Source: 70-18 sp041691815 (GTDB lineage Bacteria > Pseudomonadota > Alphaproteobacteria > Acetobacterales > Acetobacteraceae). Taken from it: DNA of 52,125 bases. Below are positions 1 to 7,448 of this stretch, piece after piece (the stretch's first letter is position 1; the number at the start of each line of letters is the position of its first letter). The stretch spans positions 1 to 52,125 of the forward strand of contig JBEPTZ010000017.1 of the NCBI GenBank assembly GCA_041691815.1, in the 5' to 3' direction. Below the pieces are notes generated by a model. That model had not been told where the DNA came from. It was given only the letters and a program-made list of their open reading frames with translations, and did not search any database. The position numbers and the translations under genes were made by a program.

Positions 1-116
1 GCCCCCACCCCACCCCCCTCCTTTACGCCCACCACAACCCCCCCAAAAACCTCTCCCCCGGGGGCCCCCCCCGCGCCCCCACCATGGTGCCAGCGCGGGC
101 GAAGCCCAGGATGAGA

Positions 117-146
117 GTTTTTTGGTTCTTTTTTGCAAAAAAGAAC
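117..146. repeat. Half copy of the composite hairpin repeat
   Basis: A T-tract (118-123) is followed by a perfect AT-rich inverted repeat, GTTCTTTTTT / AAAAAAGAAC, at 125-134 and 137-146. The same stem recurs at 4404-4425, and close relatives occur at five other sites. Here only one terminal hairpin and the adjoining GGATGAGAG-like edge of the central part are visible. No partner arm is seen between 1 and 116, which is C-rich sequence in which I recognise no gene. The element ends 68 bp upstream of the ABC permease start, so it probably closes a gene lying left of the window. Confidence 0.7.
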
Positions 147-213
147 ATTCTTTATCTTCCTTCCACTTCGATCCCGCATCAACCAGGTTGATAACACCCT
201 CTAGGGGAAGCCG

Positions 214-879
214 ATGGACTATCAATGGAGCTTCGGCTTCCTCTGGCGCTACCAGTTGCTGTTCGTGCGCGGCGTGGAGGTCACCATGGCCTACACGGTC
301 GGCACCATCACCCTCGGCCTGCTGCTCGGGCTGTTCATCGGCGTGGCGCGGCTATCGAAGTCGCGGCTGGTCAACTACCCGCTGATCGGCCTGATCGAGG
401 CGTTCCGCTGCACCCCGCTCTTGGTGCAGATCGTCTGGTTCTACTACGCGCTGCCGGTGATCCTGAATATCCAGATCCCGGCGGTGGTGGCGGCAACCGC
501 CGTGCTGTCGCTGTACACTGCTGCCTTCTATGCCGAGATTTTCCGCGGCGGCATCATCTCCATCGAGCGCGGCCAGTGGGACGCCGCCCGCGCGCTCGGC
601 CTCAGCCCGTGGCGGATGATGCGGCTGGTGATCCTGCCGCAGGCGATGCGGCGGATGCTGCCGCCGTTCATCAATCAGTCGATCACCCAGCTCAAGAACA
701 CCTCGCTGATCAGCACCATCGCGGTGCCGGACCTGCTGTATCAGGGCCAGATGATCACCGCCGACACCTACCGCCCGCTGGAAACCTACACCGTGGTGGC
801 ATTGGTCTATTTCGCCATGCTGTTCCCCACCACGATGCTGGCGCAATGGTACGAGAAACGGCTGAACGCGGCCAAATAA
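214..879 (+). CDS. Polar amino-acid ABC transporter permease (HisM/GlnP type)
   Basis: Inner-membrane permease of an ABC importer for polar amino acids or their derivatives, 221 aa, the normal length for the HisM/GlnP/ArtQ family. Hydrophobic segments lie around residues 22-45, 55-82, 88-108 and near 190-210. The EAA loop that contacts the ATPase is at about 118-145, with the family pattern GQWDAARALGLSPW followed by ILPQAMRRMLPP. The start at 214 has AGGGGAAG just upstream. No binding protein or ATPase gene follows, because lpxB converges from the other strand 4 bp after the stop. The partner genes must lie to the left of the window, and the substrate cannot be told from the permease alone. 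Confidence 0.9.
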   Translation: MDYQWSFGFLWRYQLLFVRGVEVTMAYTVGTITLGLLLGLFIGVARLSKSRLVNYPLIGLIEAFRCTPLLVQIVWFYYALPVILNIQIPAVVAATAVLSLYTAAFYAEIFRGGIISIERGQWDAARALGLSPWRMMRLVILPQAMRRMLPPFINQSITQLKNTSLISTIAVPDLLYQGQMITADTYRPLETYTVVALVYFAMLFPTTMLAQWYEKRLNAAK

Positions 880-883
880 GCGG

Positions 884-2029
884 TCACGCCCCGAGCAGCG
901 CCAGCACCTCCGCCGCTGCCGCCTGCGACGGCGTGCCGACCGGCGCCGCCAGGCTGGCCAGCACCGGCGCCACCGCCGCGCGCTGGGCAGCGCCGGCCGC
1001 CGGGTCCGCCAGCAACGGCCACACCGCGGCGACCAGTTTCTCCGCGGTGCTGTCCTGCTGGATCAACTCGGGTACCAGTTCGCGGCCGGCCAGCAGGTTG
1101 ACCATCGCGGCGAAACGGATCTTCACCAGCCGCTGGGCGATCATCGCGGTCAGCGGATTCACCCGGTAGGTTACCACCATCGGCACCCCGGCCAGCGCCA
1201 GCTCCAAGGTTGAGGTGCCGGATTTGGTCACCGCTGCCGAAGCCGCCGCGAAGGCATCATGCTTGTCGCCAATCTTGGACACGATGATCGGCCGCATCGC
1301 CCAGCCCGAGGTCGCCGCCCGCACCGTGTCGGCCACCGCCGAGGCCACCGGCACCACCGCCACCAGACCCGGCAGCGCAGCGGCCAGCCGCGCCAGCGTC
1401 TCGGCCAGCACCGGCAGCAGCCTCGCCACCTCACTGCGCCGGCTGCCGGGCAGCAGCAACAGCACCGGCGCGTCAGGCGCCAGGCCATGTGCGGCGCGAA
1501 ACCGCGCGCCATCGCCATCGCCGGCGCCGGATTCCAGCACCGGATGGCCGACAAACACCGCCGGCAGCCCATGGCGGGCGAAATATTCCGGCTCGAACGG
1601 CAGCAGGCACAGCAGCCGGTCCCACAACCCGGGAAAATGCCGTACCCGGCGCTCTCGCCACGCCCAGACCTGTGGTGCGACGTAATGCGCGCGTTTCACC
1701 GAGGCGCCGACCAGTTTCAGCAGTCGCAAGGTGAAGCCGGGACTGTCGATGGTCACCAGCACCGCCGGCCGCCGTGCCGCCACATCGTCGGCGGCCTGGT
1801 GCAGCAGCCGGCGCAGGCGCAGGATCCGCGGCAGCACCTCCAGCAGCCCCATCACCGCCAACTCGTTGAGCGGAAACAGGCTTTCCACCCCTTGCGCTGC
1901 CATCAGCGGCCCGCCGATGCCGACAAACCGCAACTCCGGCCGCGCCGCCCGCAAGGCGGCGATCAGCCGCGCCCCCAGTACGTCGCCGCTCTGCTCGCCG
2001 GCGACGATATAGATCAGGTCAGCATTCAT
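884..2029 (-). CDS. lpxB: Lipid-A-disaccharide synthase
   Basis: Glycosyltransferase (GT19) of the Raetz pathway. It joins UDP-diacylglucosamine and lipid X to give the lipid A disaccharide at the inner face of the cytoplasmic membrane. The 381 aa length matches the family. The N-terminus shows the hallmark IYIVAGEQSGD, then RFVGIGGPLMAAQG, then YYVAPQVWAW-like HYVAPQVWAWRERR near residue 140, the VGHPVLES segment, and LLLLPGSRRSEV near 195, which belongs to the nucleotide-binding half. Other lpx genes are not adjacent. A 79-aa ORF lies upstream on the same strand with a 34-bp gap, so the two may be cotranscribed. Shows that the organism makes lipopolysaccharide. Confidence 0.95.
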   Translation of the reverse strand: MNADLIYIVAGEQSGDVLGARLIAALRAARPELRFVGIGGPLMAAQGVESLFPLNELAVMGLLEVLPRILRLRRLLHQAADDVAARRPAVLVTIDSPGFTLRLLKLVGASVKRAHYVAPQVWAWRERRVRHFPGLWDRLLCLLPFEPEYFARHGLPAVFVGHPVLESGAGDGDGARFRAAHGLAPDAPVLLLLPGSRRSEVARLLPVLAETLARLAAALPGLVAVVPVASAVADTVRAATSGWAMRPIIVSKIGDKHDAFAAASAAVTKSGTSTLELALAGVPMVVTYRVNPLTAMIAQRLVKIRFAAMVNLLAGRELVPELIQQDSTAEKLVAAVWPLLADPAAGAAQRAAVAPVLASLAAPVGTPSQAAAAEVLALLGA

Positions 2030-2063
2030 GCGTTCTGATAGAGGGCGGCCTGGTTCAGTGCAA

Positions 2064-2303
2064 TCAGGTGCCGGTGGCGCGGATTTCCAGCGGCGGTTCG
2101 GCGAGCAACGGCAACGGCAACTCGGTGGAATGCACCAGCCAGAGTCGCGGGCGCATCGGCAGCAATTCGGCGCGCGCCTGCACCGCTTCGGCGGCCTCGT
2201 GCAGCAAGGCGACCAGTTGCGCGTGGCTGACTCCGTCGCTCTGCATCACCAGTTGGATCAGCGGGTCGGTCAGCATGGCCTCGTAGGTCAGTTCGGCGCA
2301 CAT
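2064..2303 (-). CDS. Small hypothetical protein upstream of lpxB
   Basis: 79-aa ORF that I do not recognise. The support is positional: a GAGGG sequence at suitable distance before the ATG, coding-like residue composition, and a same-strand position 34 bp ahead of lpxB. The protein is soluble and mostly helical in appearance, with no signal peptide, Cys pair or membrane segment. The first 45 residues are rich in Leu, Ala and acidic residues, and the C-terminal third is Pro/Leu-rich. An overlapping ORF in another frame (2026-2301) has an Arg/Ala-rich composition typical of a shadow and was discarded. No function is proposed. Confidence 0.5.
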   Translation of the reverse strand: MCAELTYEAMLTDPLIQLVMQSDGVSHAQLVALLHEAAEAVQARAELLPMRPRLWLVHSTELPLPLLAEPPLEIRATGT

Positions 2304-2391
2304 GGCGGAGCCCTCTCGGCTGTCAGGTCGCGATCTTTCATGCGCCCAGCCTGCACTCCGGTCCGTGGCAGAAATATGAATTAACTGAACG

Positions 2392-3390
2392 TCATACCTC
2401 GGCCGCAGCAGCCTCGAAAGCGGCTAGGCCTTCGGCGACGGTGGCGCGATCCAGGCCGTGGGTGATGAATACGATGCGGCTGGTGCGCGGGTCGCCCTCC
2501 GGCCAGGCGGGCAGCAGGGTCGGCTCGTGGAACATGTGCTGCACGCCGTGGATCGCCACCGGGCGGTCCTGGCCGATCAGGTTCAGGATGCCTTTTACGC
2601 GCAGCAGGCTCTCGCCACGGGTGCCGATCAGCATCTCCAGGCAGGTGCCGACGCCCTGCCAGTGCAGCGGGTGGTCGTAGGTGAGGCAGAAGGATTCGAT
2701 GCCCTGGTGGCGGGTGGCGTCGGGGCCGAAAGCGGCCGCATCGAGCCATTTTTGCACGTCCAAAAGCTTGCCTTTGGCGGTAAAAAGGCCGCAATCGAGC
2801 AGTTTTTCGGCGTCCAGGGCGCCGCGAATGGCGGTGAGGATGGCCGCCGAGGGGTTCAAAAGGCGGATTTTGGCGGTGAGTTGCAATGTTTCGGGGGCGA
2901 GATCGGTCTTTGTCATAACTATCCGGTCGGCCATGGCGACCTGCCGGCGGGCGGTGTCATGCGCATCCAGCGTCGCCGCGGCGTGGACCGCATCGACCAC
3001 GCAGACCAGGCCGTCCAGGCGGAAATGCCGCACCAGCGCCACGTCGCCCATCAGCGACTGGATCACCGGCGCCGGATCGGCCAGGCCGGTGGTTTCCACC
3101 ACCACCCGGTTGATCTCGCCCGAGAGCACCCGCGGCACCAGGTCGCGCAGCGCCCGCACCAGATCGCCGCGCACCGCACAGCACAGGCAGCCGGAGGGTA
3201 GCAGCACGGTATCCGGCGGGTCTTCGCGGATGGTGCCGACCAGCAGGTGGTCGATGCCGATCTCGCCGAACTCGTTGACCAGCACGGCGGTTCCGGCCAT
3301 CGACGACTGCTGCAGCAAGGCGTTGAGCAGCGTGGTCTTGCCGGCACCGAGGAAGCCGGTGAGCAGGGTGACGGCGACCGGATCAGTCAT
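2392..3390 (-). CDS. COG0523 (CobW/ZNG-type) metal-chaperone GTPase
   Basis: G3E-family P-loop GTPase, 332 aa. Members load metals into target proteins: zinc for the Zur-linked branch, cobalt for CobW. Seen in the sequence: Walker A GFLGAGKT at residues 12-19, the family's metal-binding GCLCC at 67-71 (Cys68, Cys70, Cys71), the switch segment ETTGLADPAPV near 100, and TKTDL as the guanine-specificity motif. The C-terminal CobW_C domain is present, without a long His-rich loop. The start at 3390 was chosen because homology begins at MTDPVAVTLL; the reading frame stays open upstream only because it overlaps hisI. It overlaps the hisI stop by 8 bp and is probably translationally coupled. The adjacent divergent Zur gene favours a zinc role over cobalamin synthesis. 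Confidence 0.9.
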   Translation of the reverse strand: MTDPVAVTLLTGFLGAGKTTLLNALLQQSSMAGTAVLVNEFGEIGIDHLLVGTIREDPPDTVLLPSGCLCCAVRGDLVRALRDLVPRVLSGEINRVVVETTGLADPAPVIQSLMGDVALVRHFRLDGLVCVVDAVHAAATLDAHDTARRQVAMADRIVMTKTDLAPETLQLTAKIRLLNPSAAILTAIRGALDAEKLLDCGLFTAKGKLLDVQKWLDAAAFGPDATRHQGIESFCLTYDHPLHWQGVGTCLEMLIGTRGESLLRVKGILNLIGQDRPVAIHGVQHMFHEPTLLPAWPEGDPRTSRIVFITHGLDRATVAEGLAAFEAAAAEV

Positions 3391-3781
3391 GGCGGTGGCC
3401 GTAGAGTTGCGCCGGATCAACCAGAGGTGCCGCAATTTCAACCAGTTGGCCGTCGCGGACGGCACGGAAGAAGCAGTCCCGCCTTCCGGTGTGGCAGGCA
3501 ACGCCCTGCTGGTGGACCAGCAACAGAATGGTGTCGCCGTCGCAGTCCAGGCGGAGTTCGTGCAGGGTCTGCTGCTGACCCGAGGACTCACCTTTGCGCC
3601 ATAACCGGTTGCGGCTGCGGGAGAAATAGCAGACACGGCCGGTCGCCAGGGTCTCCGCCACCGACTCGCGGTTCATCCAGGCCAGCATCAGCACCTCGCC
3701 GGTGTCGTGCTGCTGGGCGATGGCCGGCACCAGGCCGTGCTCGTTGAAGGCGATGGAGTCGAGTAGGTCGGCAGCGGCCAT
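3383..3781 (-). CDS. hisI: Phosphoribosyl-AMP cyclohydrolase
   Basis: Third step of histidine biosynthesis: zinc-dependent opening of the adenine ring of phosphoribosyl-AMP. At 132 aa it is a stand-alone HisI without the HisE domain. The catalytic core LDCDGDTI supplies Asp79, Asp81 and Asp83 for magnesium and Cys80 for zinc. Cys96 in GVACHTG and Cys103 in RDCFF complete the zinc set, with the spacing usual for the family (16 and 7 residues). The start at 3781 follows AGGA by 7 bp; upstream in-frame codons look non-coding. No other his genes are nearby. It lies in one unit with a COG0523 GTPase, opposite a Zur gene, so it may be a zinc-responsive extra copy rather than the biosynthetic-operon enzyme. 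That is inference. Confidence 0.92.
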   Translation of the reverse strand: MAAADLLDSIAFNEHGLVPAIAQQHDTGEVLMLAWMNRESVAETLATGRVCYFSRSRNRLWRKGESSGQQQTLHELRLDCDGDTILLLVHQQGVACHTGRRDCFFRAVRDGQLVEIAAPLVDPAQLYGHRHD

Positions 3782-3818
3782 GATGTTATCCTGTAGCGAT
3801 GGGAGCATGGAATATAGC
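3782..3818. promoter_or_regulatory. Divergent hisI/COG0523 - zur control region
   Basis: Only 37 bp separate the hisI and zur starts, so the two promoters and any operator must overlap each other or the 5' coding ends. A TGATGTTAT run covers 3781-3789 and resembles one half of the AT-rich palindromes bound by proteobacterial Zur proteins, but I cannot find a good second half. A Zur operator is expected from context and is not demonstrated by sequence. Confidence 0.35.
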
Positions 3819-4451
3819 ATGGCGATGAGCGAAGCGTTCTCCGCGCCCACCGCAACCCTGCTGGAGCAGGCAGCGGCGGCCTGCGACAAACGTGGCACCC
3901 GGCTGACCGAGTTGCGCCGCGAGGTGCTGGGGCTGATCCTGGAGGCACCCGGCCCGACCGGCGCCTATGAGCTGCTCGACCGGCTGCGCGCCCGGCGCGG
4001 CACGGCGGCCCCGCCGACCGTGTATCGCGCGCTGGATTTCTTGCAGGACCAGGGCCTTGTGCATCGCATCCAAAGCCTGTCGGCGTTCGTCGGCTGCGTC
4101 GAGGAACATGGCCACCGCCACCCGGCGCAGTTCCTGATCTGCCGGCTTTGCGGCAAGGCGATCGAAATCGAGGATCATGGGTTGGCGCATGCGCTCGATG
4201 ACGCGGCGGCGAAGGTGGGGTTTAAGGTGTCGGGGGCGACGATCGAGGCGGTGGGGGTTTGTGAGACGTGCCGCAAGGACGGCAAGTACGGGCTTCTTTT
4301 TGTCAACAAAAAGACGCTTTTACCCCCGCCTTCCAACATTGCCGTTTTGGAGACTCCGCAGTCTCCAGCTCACCAATGTTGCAAGGCGGACAGGAATTTT
4401 TTGGTTCTTTTTTGCAAAAAAGAACTGCTGCTCTTGCATAGGGTCCGATGA
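3819..4451 (+). CDS. zur: Fur-family zinc regulator (Zur type) with repeat-derived C-terminal tail
   Basis: Metal-sensing DNA-binding repressor of the Fur superfamily. The winged helix spans about residues 20-90, with the recognition segment PPTVYRALDFLQDQGLVHRI at 65-84. The His-rich hinge EEHGHRH is at 95-101, and the structural zinc site is formed by CRLC (108-111) and CETC (148-151). This Cys/His pattern and the neighbouring COG0523 gene favour Zur over Fur. Normal members end near residue 155. Here the frame runs on through an inserted hairpin repeat, giving a 210-aa product whose last 55 residues come from the repeat, and it stops inside the hutD start. The start at 3819 has GGAA 6 bp upstream; 3807 and 3825 are alternatives. 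Confidence 0.85.
   Translation: MAMSEAFSAPTATLLEQAAAACDKRGTRLTELRREVLGLILEAPGPTGAYELLDRLRARRGTAAPPTVYRALDFLQDQGLVHRIQSLSAFVGCVEEHGHRHPAQFLICRLCGKAIEIEDHGLAHALDDAAAKVGFKVSGATIEAVGVCETCRKDGKYGLLFVNKKTLLPPPSNIAVLETPQSPAHQCCKADRNFLVLFCKKELLLLHRVR
4291..4425. repeat. Composite three-hairpin element inside the 3' end of zur
   Basis: The left AT-rich hairpin (CTTCTTTTTGT at 4293-4303, with ACAAAAAGACG at 4306-4316, one mismatch) and the right hairpin (4404-4425) enclose a central fold. In it CCGCCTTCCAACATTG pairs with CAATGTTGCAAGGCGG (one mismatch), and an inner TGGAGACT/AGTCTCCA is perfect. The element lies within the zur reading frame and immediately before hutD. Related copies are at 117, 8513, 22960, 36339 and 47278. 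Confidence 0.8.
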
Positions 4452-4969
4452 TGGTTACGCGCATTCCGTTTGCCGATCTGACTGAAACACGCTGGGCGAA
4501 TGGGGCGGGGCGGAAGGCGGATATTGTGGTCGGCCCCGGTTGGACGCTGGCGTTTGCCTGGCTGGATGGGCCGGCGGCGTTTTCCGATTATTCCGGGTTC
4601 AGTCGCACGATCACGCTGGTGGAAGGCGAGGGGTTCGTGCTGGAGGGGGCGGACCACGCGCTCACGGTGGCCAAGATCGGCGAGCCGGCGAGTTTTGATG
4701 GCGGGTGGAAGGTGGCGTGCCGGCTGCTCGGCGGGCCGTGTTTTGTGCTGAACGCCTATTCGGCGCAGGGGCGCTGGCGGCAGACGGTGCGGGTGGTGGA
4801 ACCGAGTGCGGCCGGGCCGTTATGGGCGGGGGATTTTGTGGTGGTGCTGCGCGGGCAGGTTTCGGTGGGCGGGGTGGCCGGTGGCCCGCGTGATTGCCTG
4901 TGCGTCACCGGGCCGGCTGCCGCGTCGGGCAGCGCGGATGGGCTGGTGGCAATTGCGCGGTTCGACTAG
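4448..4969 (+). CDS. hutD: HutD/Ves family cupin protein
   Basis: 173-aa member of the HutD (Ves) family, small bicupin-like proteins often found with histidine-utilisation genes and thought to set an upper limit on flux. The biochemical role is not firmly known. The hallmark N-terminal block is visible: TRWANGAGRKADI at about 14-26, followed by WTLAFAWLDGPAAFSDYSGF and the RTITLVEGEGF strand pair. Start at 4448 (or the next codon at 4451) with AGGG upstream, overlapping the repeat-extended zur stop. No hut catabolic genes are in the window. A partial, frameshifted second copy lies at 6876-7276 on the other side of the catalase gene. Confidence 0.88.
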   Translation: MMVTRIPFADLTETRWANGAGRKADIVVGPGWTLAFAWLDGPAAFSDYSGFSRTITLVEGEGFVLEGADHALTVAKIGEPASFDGGWKVACRLLGGPCFVLNAYSAQGRWRQTVRVVEPSAAGPLWAGDFVVVLRGQVSVGGVAGGPRDCLCVTGPAAASGSADGLVAIARFD

Positions 4970-5315
4970 CGATCAAAATCGCACGCCTGGTGCTATCGTG
5001 CGGATGATCAGGAGCGGTCGGGTCGAGTGGTGCGTGGAGATTCAGCCTGGGGCAAGATTTAAGATTTGCGGAACGGCGCAATTGCCGCGAAAATCGGGGG
5101 GGTGAGCGGTTCGAATGGTCCATGGTGGCACCGCCTGAAGGTCCGTCACGTAACTTCCAGAACAGGCTTGCCCAGGTGTAAAACCTGACCCCGACCGCGC
5201 CGCTCACCGACCTCGAAAGCGAGTGCAAACGCTGGTCGCCGTGAACAGGATGGGCTAGGGTTTTATTCACTACATAAATGAGTCCCACGAACAAGACCGG
5301 TTAGGAGCGCTGATC
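4970..5315. other. Intergenic region between hutD and katA
   Basis: 346 bp without a credible gene. The first 60-70 bp after hutD still align with sequence following the decayed hutD copy (7277-7330), so the duplicated unit extends past the stop codon. The rest has lower GC than the surroundings. TTTAttcactacaTAAA near 5260-5276 is a loose palindrome upstream of katA and may be part of its control region. No convincing promoter hexamers were found. Confidence 0.4.
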
Positions 5316-6830
5316 ATGGCTGATGAGATTCTGAACAAAGGCAAGTGCCCGGTAACGCACCTTACGACCGCGTTTGGTGCCCCTGTAACTGACAATCAGA
5401 ACAGTCTCACGGCCGGTCCGCGCGGCCCGCTTCTGGCCCAGGACGTCTGGCTCAACGAGAAGCTCGCCAATTTTGTCCGGGAGGTGATTCCTGAGCGCCG
5501 CATGCATGCCAAGGGGTCGGGAGCGTTCGGCACGTTTACCGTCACGAAGGATATCAGCCGCTACACGCGCGCCAGGATATTCTCTGAAATTGGCAAGAAG
5601 ACCGAGATGTTCGCCCGCTTCACCACCGTCGCCGGCGAGCGTGGAGCGGCTGACGCCGAGCGGGATATTCGCGGATTCGCACTGAAGTTCTATACCGAGG
5701 AAGGCAATTGGGACATGGTCGGCAATAACACGCCGGTCTTCTTCATGCGCGACCCGCGCAAGTTCCCCGATCTCAACAAGGCGGTGAAGCGCGACCCCGG
5801 CACCAACATGCGCAGCGCGACCAATAATTGGGATTTCTGGACGCTGCTGCCGGAGTCCTTCCACCAGGTAACGGTGGTCATGTCGGATCGCGGCATTCCG
5901 AAGAGCTATCGGCACATGCACGGTTTCGGCAGCCACACTTACAGCTTCTATAATGAGGCCGGCGAGCGCTTCTGGGTGAAGTTTCACTTCAGGACCCAGC
6001 AAGGCATCGAAAACCTGACCGACGCTGAAGCGGCGGCGGTCGTCGGCAAGGATCGTGAAAGCAACCAGCGCGATCTCTACGACGCGATCGGGCGTGGCGA
6101 CTTTCCGAAATGGAAGATGTTTGTCCAGATCATGCCGGAAGCCGACGCGGAGACGTATCGCTTCCACCCGTTCGACCTCACCAAGGTCTGGTACAAGGCG
6201 GACTACCCGCTGATCGAGGTCGGCGAGTTTGAGTTGAACCGTAATCCGAAGAACTTCTTCCAGGATGTGGAGCAGAGTGCATTTGCGCCGAGCAATCTTG
6301 TTCCCGGCATCGGCGCATCGCCTGACAAGATGCTTCAGGCGCGGATGTTCAACTACGCGGATGCACAGCGCTATCGTCTCGGCGTCAACTACAACCAGAT
6401 ACCGGTGAATGCCCCGCGCTGCCCGGTGTTCAGCAATCATCGCGACGGCACTGGCCGGGTGGATGGAAATTACGGCAACCTGCCGCATTATCAGCCCAAC
6501 AGCTTTGGCCAGTGGGTCGACCAGCCTGATTTCCGCGAACCGCCGTTGAGGATTAACGGCGATGCGGACTTCTGGAACTATCGTGAGGACGACGCCGATT
6601 ACTTCACCCAACCGCGCAAGCTGTTCCAGCAGATGACGCCGGCGCAACAGCAGGCGTTGTTCAGCAATACGGCGGGGGCGATGGGCGATGCGCTGGACTT
6701 CATCAAGCAGCGCCACATCGACAACTGTACCCGCTGCGACCCTGCCTATGGCGCAGGCGTGGCCAAGGCGCTCGGCATGGCGGTAACGCCGCCAGACAAG
6801 CTGTCACCGCAGCCGGAACTTGCCGACTGA
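5316..6830 (+). CDS. katA: Monofunctional heme catalase
   Basis: Converts hydrogen peroxide to water and oxygen. 504 aa, the small-subunit (clade 3-like) length. The distal heme side has catalytic His64 in RRMHAKGSGAFGTF, and the Asn of GNNTPVFFMRD (137/138). The proximal heme ligand is Tyr347 in MFNYADAQRYRLG. The SHTYSFYN and FHFRTQQGI segments are typical of the NADPH-binding clade. Start at 5316, preceded by AGGAG at good spacing. Codon use is less GC-biased than in neighbouring housekeeping genes. It has its own terminator at 6855 and lies between two hutD-derived sequences, which suggests later arrival. Probably cytoplasmic, as there is no signal peptide. A manganese catalase is at 32930. 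Confidence 0.97.
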   Translation: MADEILNKGKCPVTHLTTAFGAPVTDNQNSLTAGPRGPLLAQDVWLNEKLANFVREVIPERRMHAKGSGAFGTFTVTKDISRYTRARIFSEIGKKTEMFARFTTVAGERGAADAERDIRGFALKFYTEEGNWDMVGNNTPVFFMRDPRKFPDLNKAVKRDPGTNMRSATNNWDFWTLLPESFHQVTVVMSDRGIPKSYRHMHGFGSHTYSFYNEAGERFWVKFHFRTQQGIENLTDAEAAAVVGKDRESNQRDLYDAIGRGDFPKWKMFVQIMPEADAETYRFHPFDLTKVWYKADYPLIEVGEFELNRNPKNFFQDVEQSAFAPSNLVPGIGASPDKMLQARMFNYADAQRYRLGVNYNQIPVNAPRCPVFSNHRDGTGRVDGNYGNLPHYQPNSFGQWVDQPDFREPPLRINGDADFWNYREDDADYFTQPRKLFQQMTPAQQQALFSNTAGAMGDALDFIKQRHIDNCTRCDPAYGAGVAKALGMAVTPPDKLSPQPELAD

Positions 6831-6854
6831 TCAGAGTTTGCAGCCAAAACCTCC

Positions 6855-6878
6855 CCCCGGCCTGACTGCAGGCCGGGG
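6855..6878 (+). terminator. Probable katA terminator hairpin
   Basis: A perfect 9-bp stem, CCCCGGCCT / AGGCCGGGG, with a 6-base loop begins 24 bp after the katA stop. A short T-run (TTTT at 6888-6891) follows about 10 bp later. The right edge of the stem coincides with the point where homology to hutD begins. Confidence 0.6.
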
Positions 6879-7276
6879 CCGGCGGCGTTTTGGATTATTC
6901 CGGGTTCAGTCGCACGATTACGCTGATGGAAGGCGATGGGTTCGTGCTGGAGGGGGCGGACAACGCGCTCACAGTGGCGCAGATCGGGGTGCCGGCGCGT
7001 TTTGATGGGCGGGTGGGGGGTGGCGTGCCGGCTGCTCGGCGGGCCGTGTTTTGTGCTGAACGCCTATTCGGCGCAGGGGCGCTGGCGGCAGATGGTGCGG
7101 GTGGCGGAAGCGCGCCTGGCCGGGCCGTTGTGGGCGGGGATTTCGTGGTGGTGCTGCGCGGGGAGGTTTCGCTGGGCGGGGTCGCTGGTGGGCCGCGCAA
7201 TTGCCTGTGTGTCAGCGGCCGCGCCGTCGCATCGGGCAGCGTGGATGCGTTGGCGGCAAACGCACGGTTCGATTAG
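6876..7276 (+). pseudogene. Partial, frameshifted second copy of hutD
   Basis: Aligns with hutD from about its codon 41 to its stop (4568-4969), nearly all identical at DNA level by eye. The first 40 codons, including the hallmark NGAG block, are missing. Near the start one base of the TTTTCCGATTATT stretch is lost. An extra G in GATGGGCGGGTGG (about 7007) shifts the frame, and a missing G near 7137 restores it, so the middle reads correctly only in another frame (GGPCFVLNAYSAQGRW). The tail GGVAGGPRNCLCVSG is intact. No start codon or ribosome site fits. It is a decayed remnant directly behind the katA terminator. Confidence 0.85.
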
Positions 7277-7448
7277 TGGTCAAAATCACGCGCTCCGTGT
7301 CAGTGTGTGAATGATCGGGAACCACCGCGTTGGATCGAGAGTAGCCAACCCAGAAGGTACAATGGACAGGTGATATCCTCTGCAACTTATTGTTGGCGGG
7401 TGTTTTGAGATACGATGACATGCTGAGTTCCGAAGTGTATTACAGCTA

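Noticed and set aside
1..116. C-rich opening stretch as a possible regulatory site
   Set aside because: Homopolymeric C/A runs without structure that I could identify; likely ordinary intergenic sequence.
3782..3818. Full Zur operator palindrome
   Set aside because: Only one half-site (TGATGTTAT) is convincing, so it is listed as a candidate region, not a Zur box.
7212..7421. Minus-strand ORF behind the hutD remnant
   Set aside because: No ribosome site, no recognisable product, and antisense to the decayed copy.
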